64,000 nt of DNA from the NCBI RefSeq assembly GCF_004210375.1, contig NC_134834.1, forward strand, positions 18,097,027-18,161,026, read 5' to 3'. This DNA comes from Tachypleus tridentatus (taxonomy: Eukaryota > Arthropoda > Merostomata > Xiphosura > Limulidae). The position numbers and the translations under genes are program-made. Each line of letters starts with the position of its first letter. Position 1 is the stretch's first letter. The notes below the pieces were generated by a model. It saw only the letters and a list, made by a program, of their open reading frames with translations. It did not search any database and had not been told where the DNA came from. Below are positions 41,022 through 51,917 of the stretch, piece by piece.

Positions 41022-41297
41022 GTTGTTTTTTTTTGTTAAATTCGCGCAAAGCTACACGAGGACTATCTGCACTAGTCGTCCCTAATTTAGCAGTGTAAGA
41101 CTAGAGGGAAGGCAGCTAGTCATTATCGCCCACCGCCAACTCTTGGGGTACTATTTTACCAACGAATAGTGGGGTTGACCGTCGCATTATAACGCCTCCA
41201 CGGCTGAAAGGGCGGGCATTTTTGGTATGATGGGGATTCGAACCCTCCACCCTCAAATTACGAGTCGAGCGCCTTAACCACCTTGCCGTGCTGGGCC
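41022..41297 (-). repeat. SINE family I, full length
   Basis: Minus-strand copy from the AAATTCGCGCAAAGCTACAC tail to the head ending GCCGTGCTGGGCC. Confidence 0.9.
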
Positions 41298-41358
41298 TTT
41301 CAAATCAGAACACTTCCAAAACTAGATTCTAACTACAGCATACTTCTACATAATCTCT

Positions 41359-41655
41359 GGCCTGGCATGATCACGTGATCAGGTGCACATCTCGCGGGCT
41401 CGAATTGTTGCCCCACAAAACATGCTTGCTATTTTGCAGCCGTAGGGGCGTTGTAATTGTAGAAGTCAGTCCCATTGTTCGTTGACAAAAGTTGGCGGAA
41501 GGTGGTGATCACCAGCTGTCTTCCCTTTAGTCTTACGTGGCTGAATCAGGTAGGGATAAAGCCCTAGTGTGATGTACTTAGTCTGATGGGGATTCGAACC
41601 TTCGTCCCTAAGATTACGACTCCAGCACCCGAACAAGCTGGCTCTGCTGGACCGA
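41359..41655. repeat. two SINE family I pieces in inverted order
   Basis: 41,359-41,551 is a diverged plus-strand copy (GGCCTGGCATGATCACG... to TCTTACGTGGCTGAATCAGG). About 25 bp later, 41,575-41,655 is a minus-strand head only (GGGGATTCGAACC to GCTCTGCTGGACC). Together they read as a head-outward inverted pair. Confidence 0.65.
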
Positions 41656-42331
41656 CTGGTCTTGGAATATTTCCTTACAGTGAAAACAGTTGGAGTCTCT
41701 CGTCAGAATTTCATGTTTATCAAACCTCATTAATATGTTTTTGCTAGGGCGTGCACGTCTTCTAAGGTAACTGATATTTACTTTCTTGCAAAGTCGTGCC
41801 AGTGATTACGACATGGTTATCTTTATTAAAGGTAATTAATAAATGACTTTAGATAAACATGGTACGACAATGACAAGCGATCCATCAAATCCTAATGTCG
41901 TGTTTATTTTTTGGGTGGTTTACTATTCGTTGTTAGTGATGTGTGGTTTAACGGACAACTCTAACAACCTTTATATAGTTGTTTGAAAATAGACGATCCT
42001 TCAAAACATTATAAGTAGCAAAACAATTGAATAACTAACAGCGTTTTCTATTGACATCGGATTCAATGTGATTTGTTTAGAGAGATTAAAAATGTTATTC
42101 CGTGATATCGTTGTGCCATTTTTTTTAAACGGTCCCTTTAAGAGTTAAATATAGAAACGCACTGAAACATTGCATGTGTACTGTACTTTATTGACCAACG
42201 TGTATTGACAGTGCAAGCAATAATACAAAATACATGTAAAGGATTTTAAGCACGTGGCCACTTTATAACACGTGTGTTTAAATATAGAAATAGTTTAAAT
42301 ATAAATATGACAAACAAGGTTCATTGGGTGT
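41656..42331. other. intergenic, nothing recognised
   Basis: AT-rich sequence without repeat or exon that I could identify. Confidence 0.45.
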
Positions 42332-42490
42332 GGTCAACAGAGGTCTTTGAAAAGCCCATGGTGACCTAGCGGTCAACAGAGGACTTTGAAAAGCCCATGG
42401 TGACCTAGTGGTCAACAGAGGTCTTTGAAAAGCCCATGATGACCTAGTGGTCAACAGAAAATCTTAAAAATACCATTGATAGCCAGGTGA
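42332..42490. repeat. 39-bp x 4 tandem repeat
   Basis: Unit starts at 42,332, 42,371, 42,410 and 42,449, each GGTCAACAGAGG then CTTTGAAAAGCCCATGGTGA. The fourth is degraded, and weaker traces (GGTCAGCAGTA) continue to about 42,600. It lies just downstream of the stop codon of receptor gene 2, possibly in its 3' UTR. Confidence 0.88.
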
Positions 42491-42687
42491 GGTCAGCAGT
42501 AAGGTTATTGTCGGCTAGATATAATCATCAGAGAATCTTAAAATGTCCATCTTCAGCCGGAGTGATGGTCAACAAGAGTGTCCAGAAACGAATATCAGCC
42601 TACTTAAGCGGTTTTGGGATACAGTAAAGCTTTTAATTAAAATGAATGCAATTACTTCATGGTTTTAGATTAATCATAAGACAAAAA

Positions 42688-42804
42688 TCACTGTCTCGAA
42701 TTAATTGGTGCACTCGGCGATGTCGAACAGGTGCCGCTTGGAACAGTAACGGTGTTACTGGTTTGAATCAAAATTACTGTGTACGTCAGTATAACACCGG
42801 TTAT
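42688..42804 (-). CDS. gustatory receptor gene 2, exon 4 (last)
   Basis: After CTTTTATCAG it encodes ITGVILTYTVILIQ, then 24 more residues ending NSRQ and TGA. A 78-codon open frame on the plus strand is the antisense shadow of this exon. Confidence 0.88.
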   Translation of the reverse strand: MTGVILTYTVILIQTSNTVTVPSGTCSTSPSAPINSRQ

Positions 42805-45800
42805 CTGATAAAAGAGAGAAACAAGAAAAGACAAAGAGGTTTATCTGGAACTGATTTTCCCGGTAATATATCTGTTTTATAATATTAGATTGCATTTCTT
42901 CGCACTTTGTTTATGAGGAAGAACAACGTAATTACATTCAAACTATCAAATTTCGTTTTATTTAAAGTAATAATATGCCTTTAGACTTAAACCGCTGAAT
43001 GTCTTAAAGATATAATCCAACAGAAAAACGTCGAGTTTAACCTAATAACAAAACATCAATTGAAAGAAATTAAGCGAGTGAAATCGCTTTTTGTTTTGAA
43101 TTTCGCGCGAAGCTACACGAGGGCTATCTGCACTAGGCGTCCCTAATTTTGCAGTGTAAGATTAAAGTGAAGGCAGCTAGCCATCACCACTCACCGCCAA
43201 CTCTTGGGCTACTCTTTTACCAACGAATAGTAGGATTGACCGTCATATTATAACGCCCCCACGGCTGAAAGAGCGAGCATGTTTGGTATGACGGAGATTC
43301 GAACTCTCGACCCTCAGATCACGAGTCGAGTGCCTTAACTACCTAAACATGTCGGGTCTGCTTTTTGGCTTATACTGTTGATAGGTTTGTTTCTTTACTT
43401 TAGAGCAAGGTTATGTTAAGATATCTACTGTCTCCACAGCGGAGAATCGAACCCCACATTTTAGCGTCTTAAGTCTCTCTGGTGGGCCCCTTCTGTGGCA
43501 CAACGGAATGTCTGCGGACTCACACCGCTAGAAACCGGATTTTGATACCCATTGGTAGTTTTGTGCTTAGTTACAACTACACTCTCTGCTGGACACTAAC
43601 AGATGTTCACATGTGAACAAATGAAATGGTTTTAGTTACAAGGAGAAAAAGACAATTTCTGGAATGAAAAAAAATTCGTTACCATAAATAATTAAACGAT
43701 AAACATAAAGATATCGACAAAACTACATAAACGACAATCACAACTTTGAAAATTATGTATCAGACGAATGAAATTATTTCTATTACGAATTAAAACCAGA
43801 GAATAGGGATAATAGAATCAAACTTTAAAACGTGGACTGTCTAATGCTGCCGTGTCTAGCGTAGGGATTAGATCTCAATCTTTTGCATTATAAACCCTCA
43901 AGCTTACCGTCGGAGAGAATATAAGGTCGTGGACAACGGAAAGCAAATGTAATTCAGTGTTAGCTGATACAAATTCTGTAACTATTAAAAAACTAGATTT
44001 ACGAAAACGAGTTCAGATAAACTGCCACCTAGTGGGTCAGGAAAAACTTCACGGACGTAAAGTCTAAAATCCCGGGATGGATTTCAGATGGTAAACAGAA
44101 AGCGGTTAGTCCATTGTTTAATTTTGTACTAAAAATAAATAGATAGTTAACCATTTTATAGTAAACAAAATCAAATAGTCCTGGCATAGCCAGGTGATTT
44201 GCCCGTTCGAACTCCCGTCACACCAAACGTGATTGACCTTTCATCTGTCGGGGCGTTATAATGTACGTTTAATTCCACTATTCGTTGGTAAAAGAGTATC
44301 CTTAGAGGGAAGGTAGCTAGTGACCACAACCCACCGCAAAGCTACATGAGGGCTATCTGCGAAACTCAAAAACAAACCAAGTCAAACATCTCTATTTCTC
44401 CTTTAAATGTTTCTAAATTTTTACTCGTGTGTGGAGACTTTTAATGAAACCTTTAACTACAAAGAAATAGAAAGTAAGGGAGTGACTGGATGTAACTAAC
44501 CGTTGTGATAAGAGACTGATTGATAGTAAAAAACCCAGACGCACTGAAAGCAATTGGATTTTCTGCAGCCCTCAAGGCAGAGTTAGTTATCTGGAATATC
44601 AGGACAAAAACTAATTAATTAAACACATAATATCTTAAGCTTAATTAGACGCCTATAGGTTAAAAATGACCAAGTAAACAAAATCTTACCAAAACAAATA
44701 AATCCCGAAGATCACTGAGTACAATCAAAGTGAAATTTAAAACACACTCTTACAACACATTTAACAGGTATATCTAATCTTTAAAACTACTAACGTTTTA
44801 ATTATTGGTTATATGTAATCCGTTACATTAATCACATGTATTTGTTGATTACAAAAACTTTTACACCATTACATTCGTGTGTTTAATGGCTATATGAAAT
44901 CCTCGACTTTACTAACATGTTTTAAAAATTATGTATAACCTTTAACACCACTAAATAGTATTTAATGGCTATATGAAATCCTCGACTTTACTAACATGTT
45001 TTCAAAATTATATATAACCTTTAACACCACTAAATAGTATTTAATGGCTATATGAAATCCTCGACTTTACTAACATGTTTTCAAAATTATATATAACCTT
45101 TAACACTACTAAATAATATTTAATGGCTATATGAAATCCTCGACTTTACTAACATGTTTTCAAAATTATATATAACCTTTAACACCACTAAAAAGTATTT
45201 AATGGCTATATGAAATCCTCGACTTTACTAACATGTTTTAAAAATTATGTATAACCTTTAACACCACTAAATAGTATTTAATGGCTATATGAAATCCTTG
45301 ACTTTACTAACATGTTTTCAAAATTATATATAACCTTTAACACTACTAAATAATATTTAATGGCTATATGAAATCCTCGACTTTACTAACATGTTTTCAA
45401 AATTATATATAACCTTTAACACTACTAAATAATATTTAATGGCTATATGAAATCCTCGACTTTACTAACATGTTTTCAAAATTATATATAACCTTTAACA
45501 CCACTAAATTGTATTTTATGGCTATATGAAATCCTCGACTTTACTAACATGTTTTCAAAATTATATATAACCTTTAACACCACTAAAAAGTATTTAATGG
45601 CTATATGAAATCCTCGACTTTACTAACATGTTTTCAAAATTATATATAACCTTTAACACCACTAAAAAGTATTTAATGGCTATATGAAATCCTCGACTTT
45701 ACTAACATGTTTTCAAAATTATATATAACCTTTAACACCACTAAATTGTATTTTATGGCTATATGAAATCCTCGACTTTACTAACATGTTTTCAAAATTA

Positions 45801-48800
45801 TATATAACCTTTAACACCACTAAAAAGTATTTAATGGCTATATGAAATCCTCGACTTTACTAACATGTTTTCAAAATTATATATAACCTTTAACACCACT
45901 AAAAAGTATTTAATGGCTATATGAAATCCTCGACTTCACTAACATGTTTTCAAAATTATATATAACCTTTAACACCCCTAAAAAGTATTTAATGGCTATA
46001 TGAAATCCTCGACTTTACTAACATGTTTTCAAAATTATATATAACCTTTAACACCACTAAAAAGTATTTAATGGCTATATGAAATTCTGGACTTTATTAC
46101 GATGTTTTTCAAATTATATATAACACGTATTTAAAGGTGTTATACAAATGTTAACACCCCTTATGACTAACGTTAGTTCCGTAACGTGAGAGTAACGGAT
46201 ATCTCAAGTTTAACACATTGACCTGAAACAGTGAAACTATAAACGAGGATAATTACGTTTTCATAAACACTGTGAAAATATTACGAACATATCACCTACA
46301 AGTGAGAGGAAAAACACAACCTGATGTGTTGTAGGAATCTCAGTGTTGATGGTTGTAAAGTTGGAAGGAAACAAGACATGATTTGGTTGGAACTAACATC
46401 TATCATACCTGCTGAATGTATCTCTGAGGAAGTAGACCAACTGGGATTTCTTCTATAATCTTGTAGAAGTGATTAGCCTAAAAGGAAGTTGAACAATAAG
46501 CTAAAACAAACATCAAAGTGTTTTTTTAAAGAACAATCAGTTATAGGTTTCTCATATCGTCCATGATATGTCCATAGTTTAAAACAGCTGTGTTGTCCAG
46601 TTCTTATTTTTACAAGAATAATTATATTTCTACATCACTTCTTACATCAAAACATTTTCTGAAGGTGTTATTACAGTTTCGGGAATACTATAGTATGTGA
46701 TGGCAAGTTATGTCAGTATAAAACATCAACATTTTCATTTGCTCTTCAGTTTTTAAAAATAATGACGTAACGTATTTTACCAAAACAGCCAATGTTACTT
46801 TCTGAAGTTAACGATTCTTTTAGAAGTGTTTTCATACACACGGAGAACATATGAATGGACAAGCCGAACTAAACCACATTCTTTTATATCTGCTAAACCA
46901 AAGGTAATGATAAAGATGGTCGTGGCTTCAACCTAATTGTTCAGTAAAACAAAAAGGAAAAGTAAAAAAAAAAAAATAACAATTTTGATTTTTTGACGTC
47001 GAGAGACGTTGGGAGAAACAGTTACTGGATCATCCAATGTTTTTCACACTTTTATTAGTTCCTGTAACTTGTTACGAGGCTGTGCATTATTGTAGTGTCA
47101 GAACTAGTGTTATACGGTTACAAATACACAGTTACAAATACTGTGCGTTACAACTAGTTTCATATTTCAGTCATCCAAACACATATATTTGTCTTTAGTA
47201 AGTTTGTTTGTTTGTTTGTGAATTTCGCACAAAGCTATTTCAATCTGCCATGCTATACAACATGCGTATCAAACGCATGTTGTAGGAAGTTGGCTTCTAA
47301 CCAGTAATCATGTCTATTTACAGCCAAGAAACGATTAATGCAATACCCGAACAGTCTATAAGACTGCTGGCGTAAGAATTACACTGCACTCCGTCATCTG
47401 TAAAATTCAGTTGCACCTACGTGGTCAGTTGCACCTACGTGGCCAGTTGCACCTACGTGGTTAGTTGCACCTACGTGGCCTCAAAATAAAAGATTGCTTC
47501 GAATAAAAGTGTCAACAAAAGTTAGTGATGCAGTAAAATGTTTCCACCACTGTAGATGACCCAATAAAGTGTGTCCATACAAGCATGATTTTACTTTGGC
47601 TAAATATTACTTTAACGTTAAATATCAGTGAACTCTAAAGGAAATTATTCTGTGTGACCTAAAGTTATCAAAGCGCTTGTACTCAAATCAGGAAAAAAGA
47701 TGGCAAAATTAGTGAATAAAAATCGTTTTAAATGAAAGGGGTAGTTTCAGAAATTACGCTAAGAAAGAAAATAACGAATAATCTGACAGATTGAGGGAGA
47801 GACAGGAAAAACATACTACAAGAGCTAACTTCATTTGTTAACATTATACACTGAGGAAAAAAAATCGTGAGTTAATCTGACGACGTGTGAAAATACCACT
47901 GTTTCACTCTGTATAACAAATGTGTGATTGGCTGAAGAGTTGTGGTTGTTACTGAATTGTGCATTTCGTGACAAGCTATTTGATACGGCTTACCTTTTCT
48001 GTCATACCACTTGAAAACATACAGATTGTAAACATTGAAAAGAACAGCGAAAAAAATGTGAACAATAGAATATACGGCTCTGTGAATGATTCACCATGGT
48101 ACCATAATGCTCCACAAATACAGCAGTACTGAACCCCAACAAGAAAGAAGAGAAAAATACAGGGCGACAACACTACATCCACAACATCCACGAGTTCCGT
48201 GAGTTTAAAATGAAGTTTTCGAAACCGTTCCAATTTATGAGGTTCTAATATTTCCCTACCATTCAATTCCTCTCGAAGTTGAAAGTTTATAGATTCAAAG
48301 AAACTGGTAAAAACCAAAGCAAAATAAACGGAATAAATGAAAAATATACCTCCCCAAATATTCAAAAGATACGTAACTGTGAAACATAGCAGATAGGTGA
48401 AATGCGCTGAATCAAAAAAAAAAGTGAAGTTAATTTTTACCTTGACGTAGACAATCACAAACGTTATAGCAGGTAAAGAAACAAAGGCATAGAATATAAA
48501 TAATCCTACAAAGTACTTTATTCTAACTTTTGACTTCAATGAAAGAGTAAGGTCATTCTCTAGAACAATAATCTGTTTAAGAACAACGACAATTTTTGGA
48601 CCTTTGTACCAGAACATGACGCAAAAGAAAGTTCCACTTAGTGCTAGTAATCCTAAACTAAAGATCTGAATAAACGACGAGTAGGCCCGAGTTTGAACCT
48701 TCATTTCATTAATGATGAGAAACGAAACAGCGACAACAAAAACAATGCACAAAAACCAAAGGAAGGAGAAATAAATCAACCAGAAACTGCATCTTTTGGC

Positions 48801-48959
48801 GCGTAATTTTGTCGAGTCACTTCTTTTCAATCCAACTAAAGACGAAGATCCAAAGAGTCGATAAACCCAAGTGATTATCCGAAAACTCTGATAAACGACG
48901 GACTTTTCTTGGTTAATGTCTTTCTTTTTAAAAGGGCGGACTTGAAAATGCGTTGACAT
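42688..48959 (-). CDS. gustatory receptor family 7TM chemoreceptor, gene 2 (four exons)
   Basis: Second insect-type gustatory receptor, convergent with gene 1. Coding exons in transcript order: 48,959-47,994, 46,477-46,409, 44,590-44,501 and 42,804-42,688; all junctions are phase 0, and the protein has 413 residues. TM segments lie near residues 58-84, 95-117, 150-173, 185-222, 263-286 and 294-315, with TM7 in exons 3-4. Signature parts: AFSASGFFTINQSL in exon 3 and LTYTVILIQ in exon 4. Shared with gene 1: RAKRCSF-like start of TM1, WYKGP at 117-121, VLKQI.VLE and MTEK before intron 1. The C-terminal tail is longer than in gene 1 (24 residues, rich in Ser/Thr). The open frame upstream of 48,959 has only a GTG, so I chose this ATG. 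Expected role: chemosensory ligand-gated channel, ligand unknown. Introns hold SINEs and a 79-bp minisatellite. Confidence 0.88.
43091..43358 (-). repeat. SINE family I, in intron 3 of receptor gene 2
   Basis: Full-length copy in the gene's sense orientation, from TTTCGCGCGAAGCTACACG to ACATGTCGGGTC. Confidence 0.9.
43421..43582. repeat. two SINE family II pieces, inverted
   Basis: 43,421-43,486 is a minus-strand head (GAATCGAACCCCACATTTTAGCG...). 43,487-43,582 is a plus-strand copy (TTCTGTGGCACAACGGAATG to TTTTGTGCTTAGTTACAAC) that lacks the usual CAGATAGCCC part. Confidence 0.6.
44178..44390. repeat. chimeric SINE family I copy
   Basis: The first part is plus-strand head and body (CCTGGCATAGCCAGGTG to TTGGTAAAAGAGTA). 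The second part (AGAGGGAAGGTAGCTAG then GCAAAGCTACATGAGGGC) is in minus orientation, so the copy switches strand in the middle. It lies in intron 3 of receptor gene 2. Confidence 0.7.
44501..44590 (-). CDS. gustatory receptor gene 2, exon 3
   Basis: 30 codons between GATATTCCAG and GTTAGT on the minus strand, encoding ITNSALRAAENP...AFSASGFFTINQ...ITT. Same length as exon 3 of gene 1. Confidence 0.9.
44880..46110. repeat. 79-bp minisatellite in intron 2 of receptor gene 2, about 15 units
   Basis: Units contain TTTAATGGCTATATGAAATC, CTCGACTTTACTAACATG and ATATAACCTTTAACACCAC. GGCTATATG at 44,888 and 44,967 gives the 79-bp period. Units are very similar and differ mainly at CTAAATAG, CTAAAAAG, CTAAATTG or CTAAATAA. 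Diverged traces extend left to about 44,765. Confidence 0.94.
46409..46477 (-). CDS. gustatory receptor gene 2, exon 2
   Basis: 23 codons between TTCCTTTTAG and GTATGA on the minus strand: ANHFYKIIEE, IPVGLL, PQRYIQQ. Matches exon 2 of gene 1 in length and in the final QQ. Confidence 0.87.
46478..47993 (-). other. intron 1 of receptor gene 2
   Basis: AT-rich. Contains a short SINE family I tail fragment at about 47,205-47,238 (GTGAATTTCGCACAAAGCTA on plus) and the 18-bp repeat listed separately. Nothing else recognised. Confidence 0.6.
47408..47480. repeat. 18-bp x 4 tandem repeat
   Basis: Four units of CAGTTGCACCTACGTGGY in intron 1 of receptor gene 2, with one change in the fourth (TAGTTG). 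Confidence 0.95.
47994..48959 (-). CDS. gustatory receptor gene 2, exon 1
   Basis: 322 codons from the ATG to MTEK at AAG|GTAAGC, phase 0. Covers TM1 to TM6. The frame continues five codons into the intron before a stop. Confidence 0.88.
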
Positions 48960-49032
48960 GGTTCTAAAGGAGTTCACGAGAATTTGACAACGAGACACGG
49001 ACCTTTACAATCCAATATACTGTTCAATTGGG

Positions 49033-49068
49033 CGGAGCATTAACTGGTTGATTACCGACCAACCAATC
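49033..49068 (-). promoter_or_regulatory. putative promoter-proximal region of gustatory receptor gene 2
   Basis: On the minus strand it reads GATTGGTT (plus 49,068-49,061), 102 bp before the ATG, followed by ATGCTCCGCCC. The first element matches gene 1 in sequence, orientation and spacing. The second (CGGAGCAT) is shared with gene 1 in the opposite orientation. Confidence 0.35.
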
Positions 49069-49150
49069 AGAGATATAAGTTCTCTAAGTAACCTATATTG
49101 CTATAGGGACTTTTGTAAGCAAGTTTATCACGAGGTGCCGAAATAAATTT

Positions 49151-49371
49151 CTTTTTTAATTTCGCGCAAAGCTACAAGAGGGCTAATTGCGATAACCGTC
49201 CACAATTTGGCAGTGTAAGACTAGAGGGAAGGCAGCTAGTCATCACCACCCACCGCCAACTCTTGGGTTTCTCTTTTACCAACGAAAAGTAGGATTGACC
49301 GTAACATTATAACGCCCTCGCGGCCGAAAGAGCGAGCATGTTTGATGTGACGGGGATTCGAACTTGCGACC
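49151..49371 (-). repeat. SINE family I, head-truncated
   Basis: Minus-strand copy that ends at GGGGATTCGAACTTGCGACC, so the far part of the tRNA-like head is missing. Lies about 190 bp upstream of the start codon of receptor gene 2. Confidence 0.88.
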
Positions 49372-49519
49372 GAAATGAAACGTTTGAGTAAAATTTTCTT
49401 TAGCGTGACTTTGTAAGTGATTCAATTTTTTTAAATTTACCTTAAAATAATTATTAAAATGTGTTATTCAATGTTTAGTTCAAATAATATTTAATAACAT
49501 GTTTTACAATGTCAAAACG

Positions 49520-49790
49520 CCTGGCATGGCCTAGCGCGTTAAGGCGTGCGCTTCGTAATCTGAGGGTTGCGGGTTCGCGCCTGAGTCGCGCCAAACATGC
49601 TCGCCCTCCCAGCCGTGGGGGCGATATAATGTGACGATCAATCCCACTATTCGTTGGTAAAAGAGTAGCCCAAAAGTTGGCGGTGGGTGGTGATGATTAG
49701 CTGCCTTTCCTCTAGTCTTACTGCTAAATTAGGGACGGCTAGCACAGATAGCCCTCGACTAGCTTTGTGCGAAATTATAAACAAACAAAC
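49520..49790 (+). repeat. SINE family I, full length
   Basis: Plus-strand copy, CCTGGCATGGCCTAGCGCG to GTGCGAAATTATAAACAAAC. The minus-strand 73-codon open frame is a by-product. Confidence 0.9.
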
Positions 49791-50206
49791 AATTATTCCA
49801 AAATTAACTTTTCCGGAAAATTTGTTGGCACACATGGCGTGTGTATCTCCTCGTCTGTAATACAGCAAATTTTGGCGAATAAATAATATGTAAGCGTAGT
49901 TTTGTCTTCAGTGTTCCGTGTATTATTCAGTTAATTAAAGTGGTTTGAGGAAATTATAATCCTCATGAGTAAGTTACTTCAATCAGCATAGTTTAGAAAA
50001 TGTAAAACTGGAACGTTTGTTATATTTGTTCGTACTGAGTCATTCTTCAGTCCTCGTTAAATAGGAATGGATAATTTTAACGCACTTGTCAAGTCTGTCT
50101 GTCCAAAACGTTGGTAACAAACCCTTTTCTCTACCATGGATACATCGGCGACTAAATAACACAAAACAAATGTATAACAAATGTAGTTTTACGCTCAGAA
50201 CAAAAA

Positions 50207-50481
50207 GGCCCCGGCATGGCCAGGTGGTGAAGGCACTCGACTCGTAATTTGAGGCTCGCGGGTTCGAATCCACGTCACACCAAACATGATCGCCCTTTCA
50301 GCCGTCGGGGCGTTATAATGTGACGGTCAATCCTACTGTTTGTTGGTAAAAGAGCAGCCCAAGAGTTGGAGGTGGGTGGTGATGACTACCTGCTTTCCTT
50401 CTAGTCTTACACTGCTGAATTAAGGACGGCTAGCGCAGATAACCCTTGAGTAGCTTTGCGCGAAATTCAAAATAAACCAAG
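50207..50481 (+). repeat. SINE family I, full length
   Basis: Plus-strand copy with good A and B boxes (TGGCCAGGTGG, GGTTCGAATCC) and tail GCTTTGCGCGAAATTC. Confidence 0.93.
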
Positions 50482-50720
50482 TCACTATCCAAATCATGCT
50501 AAACTGGCGCCATCTAGTTATTAAGTAATATACTCCGCTTTGTTAAACTGAAAGGTACATCACAGACAGTCCATTGTGATTAACAAGAAACAAACCATCG
50601 CTAAAAACGTGGAGATTGTAAATCCGCGCGCTCCTTACGCTAAAAATCTTCGATACACATAATAGGCACAGGTCAGAGAGAGCCTATTGTGTAACTATGT
50701 TCTTACGCAAAAAAGATAAT

Positions 50721-50996
50721 TGTTTGTTTCTTTTGAATTTCGCACAAAGCTACTCGAGGGTTGTCTGCGCTAGCCGTCCCTAATTTAGCAGTGTAAGACA
50801 AGAGGGAAGGCAGCGAGTCATCACCACCCACCGCCAACTCTTGGGCTACTCTTTTACCAACGAATAGTGGGATTGACTGTCACATTATAACGCCCCCACG
50901 GCTAATAGGGCGAGCATGTTTGGCGCGACGGGTATGCGAACCCGCGACCCTCAGAATACGAGTCGCACACCTTAACACCCTTGGCCATGCCGAGCC
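50721..50996 (-). repeat. SINE family I, full length
   Basis: Minus-strand copy from TTGTTTGTTTCTTTTGAATT to GGCCATGCCGAGCC. Confidence 0.93.
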
Positions 50997-51642
50997 GCAA
51001 AGAGGATAATATATCAATCAAACGTTTCAAGTGCTCGTATTTACCGATATTTATACATGTTCGCATGAACTGACACACCCAACTCTACGATCATGTTAGT
51101 ATTGGAAACTTTCTTTTATATTTTTCTGTTATCTTTTCAAATTTATTCATTGATTTTTTTTTAAATGATTTGTTGAATTAAAAAAAACGACTTTCCCCTG
51201 GTGGTAGATGTCTCAGCAGTATGAAAACCTGGTCTCAAATTCTCTAATGAGATTTTTATCAATCGTTTTTTTAAAGGAACTACAGACATCTAACAATCAC
51301 AATGTTCTGGAGAAACACCGCATGATTTGACAAGTTTCACACGTATCTGTTAAACTTTTGTTAACACAAATAATTTTAAGGGAATTGGAGAGCAACTTGA
51401 ATATCAAAATTAACACCTGAACAGTTTTAACTGTAATTGTTACATAAAAATAAATGAATATAAACCACTGATGTTTTTCATTTTGTTGAATTATATGAGG
51501 GAATTCTGGGAATATATGTGTGAATTGGGTTTGATGCTTTACGATCTGTTGAGGAAAACCAAACGGTATGAAAGTCTTAGTTACTGATTTACAGAATTTC
51601 TAATTTCCAGAAAGCCAGTTATGAGCATACAATAACATCTTT
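50997..51642. other. intergenic, nothing recognised
   Basis: AT-rich sequence without identifiable gene or repeat. Confidence 0.45.
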
Positions 51643-51917
51643 CCAGGCATGGCCAGGTGGGTTAAGGCGTTCGACTCGTAAACTGAGGGTCGCGGGTTCG
51701 AATCCCGGCCGCACCAAACATGTTCGCCCTTTCAGCCGTGGGGGGCGATATAATGTGACGGTCAATCCCACTATTCGTTGGTAAAAGAGTAGCCCAAGAG
51801 TTGGCGGTGGGTGGTGATGACCAGTTGTCTTCCCTCTAGCCTTACACTGCTAAATTAGAGATGGCTAGCGCTGATAGCTCTCGTGTAACTTTGCGCGAAA
51901 AATAAAAACAAACTAAG
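51643..51917 (+). repeat. SINE family I, full length, well preserved
   Basis: One of the best copies: GGCATGGCCAGGTGGG, GGTCGCGGGTTCGAATCC, then body and tail GTGTAACTTTGCGCG plus an A-rich end. Confidence 0.94.

Noticed and set aside
40446-41085. Open frames of 120-130 codons on both strands
   Set aside because: Overlap a family II SINE and low-complexity AT-rich DNA. The hydrophobic plus-strand frame has no receptor motif and no fitting exons nearby.
42646-42882. 78-codon plus-strand open frame
   Set aside because: Antisense to the last exon of receptor gene 2, where the minus strand encodes TYTVILIQ.
48960-48998. Start of receptor gene 2 at 48,998
   Set aside because: That codon is GTG. 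The first ATG in frame is at 48,959.
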